This document shows, in pieces, positions 1-6,034 of a stretch of DNA of 6,208 nucleotides. Position numbers and translations under genes: made by a program. This stretch comes from Rhodoferax sp. (lineage in GTDB: Bacteria > Pseudomonadota > Gammaproteobacteria > Burkholderiales > Burkholderiaceae_C). The notes below the pieces were generated by a model. It was given only the letters and a program-made list of their open reading frames with translations, was not told the origin of the DNA and searched no databases. Location: assembly GCA_028292305.1 (NCBI GenBank), contig JAQGMQ010000385.1, positions 1 to 6,208 of the forward strand, given 5' to 3'. How positions within the stretch are numbered: the first letter of the stretch is position 1; each line of letters opens with the position of its first letter.

Positions 1-1970
1 AGCCGTTCTGGTCGGAGCTGAGCGACAACTTCGTGCAGGACGCGGGCCGGCTGTCGCTGCTCGGCGACCAGCTCTCCACGGCGGTCCGCCAGGCCTCGGT
101 CGGGGTCTGGGCCGGTGCGCTGCTGGCCATTGCCGCCATCGTCGCGCTGCGGCTGTGGGGCGGGCGCTTCGTGCTGCGGGTGGTCAGCACGCGGGTGCCG
201 GCGGGGCGGCTGCGCCGCTCGGTGTTTGCCTTGTTGCGCGTGGTGCTGGCCGTGGTGGCACCGGGCCTGATCGCCATGGTGCTGTACCAGGCGCTGGGCT
301 GGGACGGCCCGCTGCCCGACACGGTAGAGGCGCTGATGGCCCATGCCGTCGGCCTGGTCTGGTTTGGCGGCTATGTGGCCGGCCTGGGCAATGCGCTGCT
401 GTCGCCCAAGCGGCCCAGCTGGCGGCTGGCGCACATGCCCGACCCGGTTGCGCGCGGGCTGCGCGGCTTTCCGCTGGCGTTGGCCCTGATCACGGTGTTC
501 GGCTTTCTGGCCGAGCGGCTGTACGCGCTGGTCAATGCCAGCCTGGCCACCACGGTGGCCGTAAGCTGCATCCAGGCGCTGGCCCTGGGGCTGGCGCTGG
601 TCTGGGTGGTGATGCGCGGGGAGCGCCTGCGCCGCGTGGCGGTCGAGGAGACCGGCAGCGCGGAAGGCCCGCCGGTGCGTCCGCTGTGGCTCGCGGCGCT
701 GACGGCGCTGACCTGGCTGGTGCTGGTCGGCAGCCTCGCCTGCCTGGTGCTGGGTTATGTGGCGTTCGGCAGCTTTGCCGTGCGCCAGGTGGCGTGGTTC
801 GTGGTGGTGGTGCTGTCGGCCTACCTGCTGTCGGTGCTGATCGACGATCTGTGCATGGGCTGGCTGGCTGTGCAGGTGGCGCCGGATGCGCCGGCGGACG
901 CGGGCAAGGCCGACAAAGCCGACAAGGCCGACAAGGTGGGCGATTTGCCGACCCCCTGGCACCTGCGCAACCAGTTCGCCGTGTTGCTGTCGGGCGCCGC
1001 GCGGGTGTTCGTCGCACTGGTGGCGCTGATCCTCATCGTCGCGCCGTTTGGCGAAGGCCCGTCGGAGCTGTTCCAGCGCACCGGCGAGCTTAGCGCCGGC
1101 CTGTCGATCGGCGAGGTGCAAGTGCGGCCCGACGCCGTGCTCCAGGCCTTGCTGGTGCTGGTGCTTGGCCTGCTCGGTGTGCGCCTGCTCAAGGGCTGGC
1201 TGATGGACCGGCTGCTGCCCACCACCAGCATGGACGAGGGCATGCGCACCTCGGCCACCACCTTGTTCGGTTACGCGGGCTCGGTGACGGCCGTGGCGCT
1301 GGCCATGTCGGCCGTGGGCATCGGCCTGGAACGCATCGCCTGGGTGGCGAGCGCCTTGTCGGTCGGCATCGGCTTTGGCCTGCAGGCCGTGGTGCAGAAC
1401 TTCGTGTCTGGCTTGATTTTGCTGGCCGAGCGGCCGGTGAAGGTGGGCGACTGGGTGGCGCTGGGCGGCGTGGAAGGCGATATCCGCCGCATCAACGTGC
1501 GCGCCACCGAGATCCAGATGGGCGACCGCTCGACCGTGATCGTGCCGAACTCGGAATTCATCACCAAGACCGTGCGCAACGTGACCCACGCCAACCCGCT
1601 GGGGCTGGTGCAGATCAAGCTGCCGATGCCGCTGTCGACCGATGCCGTGCGTGTGCGCGAGCTGGTGCTGGCCGCATTCCAGGCGCATGAAGGGGTGCTC
1701 GACAACCCCGCGCCCAGCGTGGCGCTGGACGGCATCGACAACGGCCGGCTGGTGTTCAACGCCACCGGCTACGTGGCGTCGCCGCGGCTGGCGTACAACG
1801 TGCGCAGCGCGCTGTTGTTCGAGGTGCTGCAGCAACTGCGCGACGCCGAGCTGCCGCTGTCGAGCCCGCCGACGATGCTGGTGTCGCCCGAGATTGCGGC
1901 CAGCCTGGCGCCCAATCTGTCGCCCACCTTGCCGGCGATGGCTGCCGCCGGACCGCTGCCGCCGCCTTGA
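1..1970 (+). CDS. MscS-family mechanosensitive ion channel, DUF3772-type (5' partial)
   Basis: Inner-membrane channel of the large MscS type, which opens under membrane tension and releases solutes during hypo-osmotic shock. The frame is open to the left edge (first full codon at 3, reading PFWSELSDNF), so the GTG at 33 is internal and the true start, signal peptide and most of the periplasmic DUF3772-like part lie outside. Numbering from 33, about eleven hydrophobic segments are visible (about 21-42, 64-88, 106-124, 146-168, 170-194, 218-246, 250-270, 317-340, 368-390, 410-432, 435-464). The last is the MscS pore helix, rich in Gly/Ala (SVGIGFGLQAVVQNFVSG). The beta domain follows (VKVGDWV, GVEGDI, RATEI, VIVPNSEFI), then the C-terminal alpha/beta domain to about 630. 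A Lys-Ala-Asp repeat lies in the loop at 292-301. The end is Pro/Ala-rich. The gene is convergent with the tautomerase gene, 36 bp away. The family call is secure; the exact gating role is inferred. Confidence 0.93.
   Translation, partial: PFWSELSDNFVQDAGRLSLLGDQLSTAVRQASVGVWAGALLAIAAIVALRLWGGRFVLRVVSTRVPAGRLRRSVFALLRVVLAVVAPGLIAMVLYQALGWDGPLPDTVEALMAHAVGLVWFGGYVAGLGNALLSPKRPSWRLAHMPDPVARGLRGFPLALALITVFGFLAERLYALVNASLATTVAVSCIQALALGLALVWVVMRGERLRRVAVEETGSAEGPPVRPLWLAALTALTWLVLVGSLACLVLGYVAFGSFAVRQVAWFVVVVLSAYLLSVLIDDLCMGWLAVQVAPDAPADAGKADKADKADKVGDLPTPWHLRNQFAVLLSGAARVFVALVALILIVAPFGEGPSELFQRTGELSAGLSIGEVQVRPDAVLQALLVLVLGLLGVRLLKGWLMDRLLPTTSMDEGMRTSATTLFGYAGSVTAVALAMSAVGIGLERIAWVASALSVGIGFGLQAVVQNFVSGLILLAERPVKVGDWVALGGVEGDIRRINVRATEIQMGDRSTVIVPNSEFITKTVRNVTHANPLGLVQIKLPMPLSTDAVRVRELVLAAFQAHEGVLDNPAPSVALDGIDNGRLVFNATGYVASPRLAYNVRSALLFEVLQQLRDAELPLSSPPTMLVSPEIAASLAPNLSPTLPAMAAAGPLPPP
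906..936 (+). repeat. 9-bp in-frame tandem repeat in the channel gene
   Basis: Three consecutive 9-bp units (AAGGCCGAC, AAAGCCGAC, AAGGCCGAC) followed by a partial AAGG. They encode Lys-Ala-Asp three times in a charged loop between hydrophobic segments of the MscS channel. The unit is a multiple of three, so changes in copy number would keep the frame. One unit differs by a single synonymous base (AAG to AAA). Confidence 0.85.
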
Positions 1971-2006
1971 TGGCTTGACGGCCTCAGCGCCTCGCGGCCG
2001 CGGAGG

Positions 2007-2231
2007 CTACTGCTGCGACGGCCGCGCGCGGCGGTCGCGCAGCACGGTCACCGACTCGCCGCCTTCGCCCCAGTTGTCGGGGTCGATCTCGTCGATGATG
2101 ACCACCACGCTGTCGGCGCGCTTGGCCAGCACGTCCTGCATCAGCTGGGTGACGCCGGCGATCAACGCGGCTTTCTGTTCGCGGGTGGTGGGGGTTTCGC
2201 GGCGGGTGAGGCGGATGTTGACGAGAGGCAT
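2007..2231 (-). CDS. 4-oxalocrotonate tautomerase-family protein
   Basis: Small protein of 74 residues of the tautomerase superfamily, whose members use an N-terminal proline as a general base to move protons in keto-enol substrates, usually as oligomers. It begins Met-Pro-Leu-Val-Asn-Ile, so Met removal would expose Pro1. The remainder aligns with 4-OT: EQKAALI helix, SVVVIIDEI strand, then DNWGEGGE matching the GHFGIGGE stretch of 4-OT. The position of catalytic Arg39 in classic 4-OT appears to be Val, and Phe50 corresponds to Trp, so the substrate is probably not 4-oxalocrotonate. The ATG is preceded by GGAG at 5-nt spacing. It lies 25 bp downstream of the aldo/keto reductase on the same strand and is probably its operon partner. 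The tail after GGESVTV is basic and a little longer than in 62-residue 4-OT. The true substrate is unknown. Confidence 0.88.
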   Translation of the reverse strand: MPLVNIRLTRRETPTTREQKAALIAGVTQLMQDVLAKRADSVVVIIDEIDPDNWGEGGESVTVLRDRRARPSQQ

Positions 2232-2256
2232 GTGGGCTCCGGGTGGATGCTGTGGT

Positions 2257-3165
2257 TCAAGGGATGGTGGTGCCGGTGGCGGCCTGCCAGATCTGGTACC
2301 ACTGCTGGCGGTCGAGCTGCAGCGCGGAAGCCCCGGCGGCGCTTTGCACGCGGGCCGGGTCGGTCGTGCCCAGCACCGGCAAGATGCCCGAGGGGTGGCG
2401 CATCAACCAGGCCAGTGCCACCTGGTCCGCCGTGGCGCCGCCCAACGCTTCGCCGACTTCGGCCAGCGCCGTACGCACACGCGCGGCTTCATCGGTTTCC
2501 CCCGAGAACAGAAAGCCGCCACCGAGTGGCGACCACGCCATGGGCACGCAACGTTGTTCCTGGCACAGGTCGAGCGTGCCGTCGGTGAAAGGCGCGCGGT
2601 GCAGCACCGACAGCTCGACCTGGTTCGCAGCCAGCCCGCCGGGCAGGCCATGCAGCCGCGAGGCCAGCAGTCGCTGTTGCGAAGGCGAAAAATTGGAAAC
2701 CCCCACGTGCCGCACCTTGCCGGCTTGCACCACCTGGCGCAGGGCCTCGGCCAGTTCGTCGGCATCGAGCAGGAAGTCGGGCCGGTGGACGAGGAACAGA
2801 TCGAGATAGTCGGTGCCCAGCGTCTTGAGTGAAGCGTCGACACTGGCGCGTACGTGGTCGCCGCCGTTGTCGTAATGCTTGACCCGGTGCGCCGGCCGTG
2901 CTTCGGACACGCTGCACACGCCGCACTTGCTGATCAGCCGTACGGCCGAGCGGGGCAGTTTCGACGCCGCGAGCGCGGCGCCGAAGGCCTGTTCCCCGGC
3001 GTAGTTGCCGTAGATGTCGGCCAGGTCGAAGGTATTGACGCCGGCGTCCAGGCTGGTCGCGATGAGCTCGACGAGCCGTGCGGTCGGCAACTGCACACGG
3101 CCAGCGCGCCAGAGGCCGAGTGCGATGGGTGAAAGACCGAGCGGGTGGGGTGTGGCAACAGGCAT
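2257..3165 (-). CDS. Aldo/keto reductase, YdhF-like
   Basis: Cytoplasmic NAD(P)H-dependent oxidoreductase of 302 residues with a TIM-barrel aldo/keto reductase fold. It resembles E. coli YdhF throughout: ADIYG, SKCG, HYDNGGDHVRASVD, LVHRPDFLLDADE, GKVRHVGVSNF, NQVELS, PMAWSPLGGG, and the WF/WY-containing C-terminus. The catalytic tetrad appears complete: Asp47, Tyr52, Lys80 and His127. The C-terminal LPVLGTTDPARV stretch corresponds to the cofactor phosphate-binding segment. Length is normal for the family. The start at 3165 gives the expected N-terminus (HPLGLSPIALGLWRAG), but the 20 nt upstream are pyrimidine-rich with no convincing Shine-Dalgarno, so the leader may be unusual. It is first in a probable two-gene operon with the tautomerase. 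An 18-bp palindrome lies 55 bp upstream of the start. The physiological substrate cannot be told from sequence. Confidence 0.93.
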   Translation of the reverse strand: MPVATPHPLGLSPIALGLWRAGRVQLPTARLVELIATSLDAGVNTFDLADIYGNYAGEQAFGAALAASKLPRSAVRLISKCGVCSVSEARPAHRVKHYDNGGDHVRASVDASLKTLGTDYLDLFLVHRPDFLLDADELAEALRQVVQAGKVRHVGVSNFSPSQQRLLASRLHGLPGGLAANQVELSVLHRAPFTDGTLDLCQEQRCVPMAWSPLGGGFLFSGETDEAARVRTALAEVGEALGGATADQVALAWLMRHPSGILPVLGTTDPARVQSAAGASALQLDRQQWYQIWQAATGTTIP

Positions 3166-3220
3166 CGTGGTGGGAGTGGAAGGGAAGTGATTGGGTATGG
3201 CAGAGCGGGATAGCGGTGCT

Positions 3221-3238
3221 TGTCATCGTACGACGACA
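3221..3238. promoter_or_regulatory. 18-bp near-perfect palindrome, candidate operator
   Basis: TGTCATCGTACGACGACA is an inverted repeat with two 9-bp arms and no spacer; eight of nine positions pair and only the A/C at arm position 5 fails. It lies in the divergent region between the aldo/keto reductase and chemoreceptor genes, 55 bp from the reductase start. Length and symmetry fit a site for a dimeric repressor such as a TetR-family protein. No regulator gene is in the window, so the partner is unknown. Confidence 0.4.
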
Positions 3239-3284
3239 TTGCCGCGCAACGCGACAGGGTTTTTCCGCGAGCCTCTGATCTGCA

Positions 3285-3336
3285 CACAATAAATTGTAAA
3301 AATTAATTATGTGTGTGATGTCTGTGGAAGTATATT
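3285..3336. promoter_or_regulatory. AT-rich divergent promoter region
   Basis: This short stretch is strikingly AT-rich beside the GC-rich genes. It holds ACAATAAATTGT at 3286-3297 (5-bp arms ACAAT/ATTGT), the self-complementary AATTAATT at 3301-3308, a plus-strand -10-like TATATT at 3331-3336, and a minus-strand -10-like TACAAT at 3298-3293. TATATT would start transcription near 3343 and so favours the chemoreceptor start at 3375 over 3351. No good -35 box was found at standard spacing for either, and no sigma-28-type GCCGATAA. Promoter activity is an inference from composition and position. Confidence 0.35.
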
Positions 3337-3374
3337 GGTGAGGTTGCTGTATGCGAACACCCGAAAGGCCTGCG

Positions 3375-4907
3375 ATGAAGCTGTCCGACTTGCGTGTAGG
3401 TTTGCGGATGGGCCTGGGTTTCGGTCTGCTGTTGAGCCTGGTGCTGGGCATGGGCATCTTCTCGGTGAACCGGGTCAATACGGTGCATGCCGGCGTGGTC
3501 GATCTGGCCGAGAACTGGTTGCCGAGCACGCAGCAACTCGCGGCCATGAACGAGGCACTGAACCAGATGCGGCGCGCCGAGCTGCAGCTGTTGCTCGGTG
3601 GCACACCTACGGAAGACCGGGCGCGCATCGATGCCCAGTGGCTGGTCATGCCCAAGCTGCTCGTGACCTATGACGCCACGGTCGAGCCTGGTGCCGAGCG
3701 CCAGTTGTTCAACAGCTTCAACACGACGGTGGCAGCTTACAAAACCACGCAAGCCACGCTGCTTGCGCTGCTGCGCGACGGCAAACAGGAGGCGGCGCTG
3801 GCATTTTTGCGCGGCGACTCACGCAAGAGTTTTCGTGCCACCACGGAGACCATGGGCCAACTGATCCAGCTCAACGACGCCGGCGCCGAGCGCGCCCACG
3901 CGGCGGCAGAGACAAGTCACCGCTCGGTGATATGGGGCATATGGGTCATCGTCTCTCTGGCCTTGCTGCTCGGCATTGCAGTGGCCTGGGTGCTGACGCG
4001 GTCGCTCACGGAGCCGCTGGCGCATGCGGCCCGCAACGCCGACCGCATCGCCGGAGGTGACCTGAGCGAGCCACTCGCCTCCGACCGCCGGGACGAGCTG
4101 GGCGATCTGCTGCGCTCGCTGGCCCACATGCAGGAGGCGCTGCACTTGTCCGTGAGCACGGTCAGGCAAAGCTCGGACAGCATCGCCGTGGCCAGCCAGC
4201 AGGTGTCGTCGGGCAGCCTCGACCTGTCGGCGCGCACCGAACAGGCCGCGTCCAGCCTGGAACAGACCTCGGCCGCGATGCAGCAGGTGACCGACACGGT
4301 GCGCCACAGCGCGGCCTCGGCGCAGGAGGCAAGCCAACTCGCGGCGTCGACCTCGGACGTGGCGCGGCTCGGCGGCGAAGCGGTGGCCAAGGTGGTGGAC
4401 ACCATGGACGGCATCCAGCAGGCTTCGCGCAAGATATCGGACATCATCGGCGTGATCGACGGCATCGCTTTCCAGACCAACATCCTCGCGCTGAATGCGG
4501 CGGTCGAGGCCGCGCGGGCAGGCGAGCAGGGCCGTGGCTTTGCGGTGGTGGCGAGCGAGGTGCGCAGTCTGGCGCAGCGCAGCGCCCAGGCCGCCCGCGA
4601 GATCAAGACGCTGATCCACGCCTCGGTCGAACAGGTGGACTCGGGCTCGCGCCTGGTGGCGGACGCGGGCGGCACCATGCAGCAGGTGGTCAGCGGTGTC
4701 AACCGCGTGAGCCAGATCATTCGTGAGATCGCCGGCGCCACGCACGAGCAGACGCAAAGCCTGGGCGAGGTGAACACCGCCATCGCGCAACTCGACGGCA
4801 TGACGCAGCAGAACGCTGCGCTGGTGGAGGAGTCGGCCGCCGCGTCCGAATCGCTGAACGACCAGGCCTCGCGACTGGCCGTGGCGGTGGCGCGGTTTCG
4901 GCTGTAA
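3375..4907 (+). CDS. Methyl-accepting chemotaxis protein (4HB-HAMP-MCP signal)
   Basis: Transmembrane chemoreceptor of 510 residues that senses a ligand in the periplasm and controls CheA/CheW. Order: short cytoplasmic start MKLSDLRVG, TM1 about 11-31, a helical periplasmic sensor about 32-184 of four-helix-bundle type, TM2 about 185-207, HAMP about 208-260, then the long coiled-coil signalling domain. The conserved hairpin tip is at about 365-393 (FQTNILALNAAVEAARAGE, then QGRGFAVVA), followed by EVRSLAQRSAQAAREIK. Glu/Gln-rich methylation-type segments are near 286-302 and 477-494. It ends ARFRL without the NWETF-type CheR-tethering pentapeptide. The ATG at 3375 has AAAGG at 6-nt spacing and gives the usual MKLSDL start; an in-frame ATG at 3351 with GGTGAGG ahead would add eight residues. 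It is a lone receptor with no che genes nearby, so it presumably works with a distant chemotaxis cluster. The ligand is unknown. Confidence 0.93.
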   Translation: MKLSDLRVGLRMGLGFGLLLSLVLGMGIFSVNRVNTVHAGVVDLAENWLPSTQQLAAMNEALNQMRRAELQLLLGGTPTEDRARIDAQWLVMPKLLVTYDATVEPGAERQLFNSFNTTVAAYKTTQATLLALLRDGKQEAALAFLRGDSRKSFRATTETMGQLIQLNDAGAERAHAAAETSHRSVIWGIWVIVSLALLLGIAVAWVLTRSLTEPLAHAARNADRIAGGDLSEPLASDRRDELGDLLRSLAHMQEALHLSVSTVRQSSDSIAVASQQVSSGSLDLSARTEQAASSLEQTSAAMQQVTDTVRHSAASAQEASQLAASTSDVARLGGEAVAKVVDTMDGIQQASRKISDIIGVIDGIAFQTNILALNAAVEAARAGEQGRGFAVVASEVRSLAQRSAQAAREIKTLIHASVEQVDSGSRLVADAGGTMQQVVSGVNRVSQIIREIAGATHEQTQSLGEVNTAIAQLDGMTQQNAALVEESAAASESLNDQASRLAVAVARFRL

Positions 4908-4914
4908 GCCTGAA

Positions 4915-4941
4915 GCTAGAGCAGCTAGAAGGGCTAGAGCG
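4915..4941. repeat. Three 9-bp GCTAGA repeats between convergent genes
   Basis: GCTAGAGCA, GCTAGAAGG and GCTAGAGCG lie head to tail, with CTAG at 4916, 4925 and 4934, exactly 9 bp apart. CTAG contains TAG on both strands. Because the period is a multiple of three, all three copies give in-frame TAG codons for the chemoreceptor frame (4917, 4926, 4935, after its TAA and a TGA at 4911). They also do so for the acyltransferase frame on the other strand, whose stop is the 4934-4936 copy. Confidence 0.75.
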
Positions 4942-5713
4942 GCGCGGGAGCGGACACCGGCACGCCGCCGGCCTGCGCATAGGCGGCGTCGATCTGTTCG
5001 TTGATCGTGTTCCACAGGGGGCGGATCAACACCCGAAGACTTTCATACATGCCGTCCACCCGCAGCATCGACGGAATGCGCTGGCCGCGGTGTTCCACCG
5101 GCCCGCCGATCGGGATGATGTGCACGCCAAGCTTGCCGAAGTGCTCGGCCAGGCGCGGCTCGGTGAGGGTGAACAGGTACTCGACCCCCTGACGCTTGGC
5201 CAGGGCCACGGCGCCGATGTACAGGCTCACCGGGATGAACGGGAACCGGGGCTGCTGTTCGCTGCCGAAGTCGTTGTCGGATATGACGGCGGCGCTTTGT
5301 TGTTCGCCTTTGCGTCGGCGGAACTCGGAAAGCACGGCCAATCGGGAGACCTCGGCGATCTTGTGCCGCGGCAGCTTTGCCGGGTCGATGATGCTGCGGT
5401 CGAGTGTGTTGCGGCAGGTGAGCTCGAAGGGCAGCGGGGCGTCGGGTTCGTTGCTGTCGGTCAACACCACGCGGGCGCAGCCCACCAGCCGAGCCGGTTC
5501 CTTCGACGTGCGCACCAGGCAGTGCACCGAGCGCCTGTCGTATTTGTCGGTTTCACGCTCGTCGGCGCGCACCGGCTCGAACCCCAGTTCGCGGGCGTAG
5601 ACGTCATGCCGGATGAAAAACACGTCATCGACACGCGCGGGCTCCAACGCAGGTGCGATCGCGAAATAACTTTTGTAACCGTCGCCGAGGTCGGCTCTTC
5701 TCGATTCGGACAT
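4934..5713 (-). CDS. PEP-CTERM/exosortase system-associated acyltransferase
   Basis: Protein of 259 residues resembling the exosortase-associated acyltransferase family (TIGR03694), related to LuxI autoinducer synthases and the N-acyl amino acid synthase FeeM with a GNAT-like fold. Such enzymes are thought to join a fatty acyl group from acyl-ACP to a small amine-bearing acceptor; the acceptor here is unknown. Visible marks are FFIRHDVYARELGFEP (Arg35, Glu42), ETDKYDRRSVH (Asp56, Asp59, His64), GCARVVL (Arg81), and EVSRLAVLSEFRRR (Glu121, Arg124), matching the LuxI-like order of Arg, acidic, Arg and E-x-S-R residues. No signal peptide or membrane segment is seen, so it should be cytosolic. 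The ATG has AAGAGG at 5-nt spacing. It is convergent with the chemoreceptor, 26 bp apart, and no exosortase gene is visible here. A sigma-54-like motif lies about 290 bp upstream. The family call is made by motif and overall pattern, not by a search. Confidence 0.82.
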   Translation of the reverse strand: MSESRRADLGDGYKSYFAIAPALEPARVDDVFFIRHDVYARELGFEPVRADERETDKYDRRSVHCLVRTSKEPARLVGCARVVLTDSNEPDAPLPFELTCRNTLDRSIIDPAKLPRHKIAEVSRLAVLSEFRRRKGEQQSAAVISDNDFGSEQQPRFPFIPVSLYIGAVALAKRQGVEYLFTLTEPRLAEHFGKLGVHIIPIGGPVEHRGQRIPSMLRVDGMYESLRVLIRPLWNTINEQIDAAYAQAGGVPVSAPAPL

Positions 5714-5839
5714 GGGAACCTCTTGGATACTGGGTCTGTCGGGCGCTCGCTGCCCGGTTGGCGCACTGGATCTTCTGCTCTACCGTCGATTGGTCCTGCC
5801 AAAACACCACGATGCGATCTGCAAGACACTTTACGTTTC

Positions 5840-5880
5840 ACTTCAATCTTCGGCGATTATTCACGAAACTTCAATGTTTC
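5840..5880. repeat. Short direct and inverted repeats in AT-rich patch
   Basis: ACTTCAAT occurs at 5840-5847 and again at 5868-5875, 28 bp apart. The second copy is embedded in an inverted repeat at 5865-5880, GAAAC TTCAAT GTTTC, with 5-bp arms. A further GTTTC lies at 5835-5839, before the first copy. The arrangement could be paired protein-binding sites or a weak RNA hairpin; nothing in the sequence decides between these. Confidence 0.4.
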
Positions 5881-6001
5881 CGGGCGTGATGCGCGCACAA
5901 ATCACCCTATTGATGCGGTACGGACGGCAGATGCTGCAACCCGTCCACATCTCGTGCGAATGGCTAGCGTTTGCTGGGTGAATGGGCGCGGTTTCCGGGC
6001 A

Positions 6002-6017
6002 AGCTACCGGAGTGCCA
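6002..6017 (-). promoter_or_regulatory. Candidate sigma-54 (RpoN) promoter
   Basis: Read on the minus strand, TGGCAC-N5-TAGCT matches the -24/-12 consensus TGGCAC-N5-TTGCW at all but one base and keeps the essential GG and GC at the correct 10-base separation. It begins 17 bp after the stop of the upstream partial gene and points at the acyltransferase. The predicted start site is near 5991, giving a leader of about 280 nt. Exosortase-linked genes are known to be controlled by PrsK/PrsR with RpoN in some betaproteobacteria, which is consistent. The long leader and the lack of a visible activator site lower confidence. Confidence 0.45.
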
Positions 6018-6034
6018 CCAGGCCGCCGCCGCGC

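Larger units (their letters stand above)
5714..6034. other. 321-bp non-coding leader region upstream of the acyltransferase
   Basis: No convincing gene was found here on either strand. It holds a sigma-54-like motif at 6002-6017 facing the acyltransferase and an AT-richer patch at about 5821-5880 with short direct and inverted repeats. A small GC hairpin lies at 5740-5756 (CGGGC, 7-nt loop, GCCCG) about 26 nt before the acyltransferase start. If transcription starts from the sigma-54 motif, almost all of this would be a 5' untranslated leader of about 280 nt. Confidence 0.6.

Noticed and set aside
33..35. GTG at 33 as the start of the MscS channel
   Set aside because: The frame is open upstream to the window edge with family-like residues (PFWSELSDNF), so the start is outside.
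1989..2007. Inverted repeat GCCTC/GAGGC around a GCGGCCGC core between the convergent channel and tautomerase genes, as a terminator
   Set aside because: The stem is only 5 bp with a 9-nt loop, overlaps the tautomerase stop codon and has no T-tract on either strand.
3166..3374. Flagellar sigma-28 promoter ahead of the chemoreceptor
   Set aside because: No TAAA-N15-GCCGATAA-like match was found; the AT-rich patch alone is not enough.
3819..5015. Long minus-strand ORF of 398 residues opposite the chemoreceptor
   Set aside because: It is Arg/His/Leu-rich and lies entirely antisense to a well-supported MCP; typical of high-GC shadow frames.
5861..5950. Minus-strand 29-codon ORF in the acyltransferase leader, with two Cys close together
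   Set aside because: It has no Shine-Dalgarno, no coding-like codon bias and no recognisable sequence; it is likely chance.
5961..5975. Second sigma-54-like motif, plus strand, TGGCTA-N4-TTGCT
   Set aside because: The GG-GC spacing is one base too short, and no gene follows on the plus strand.
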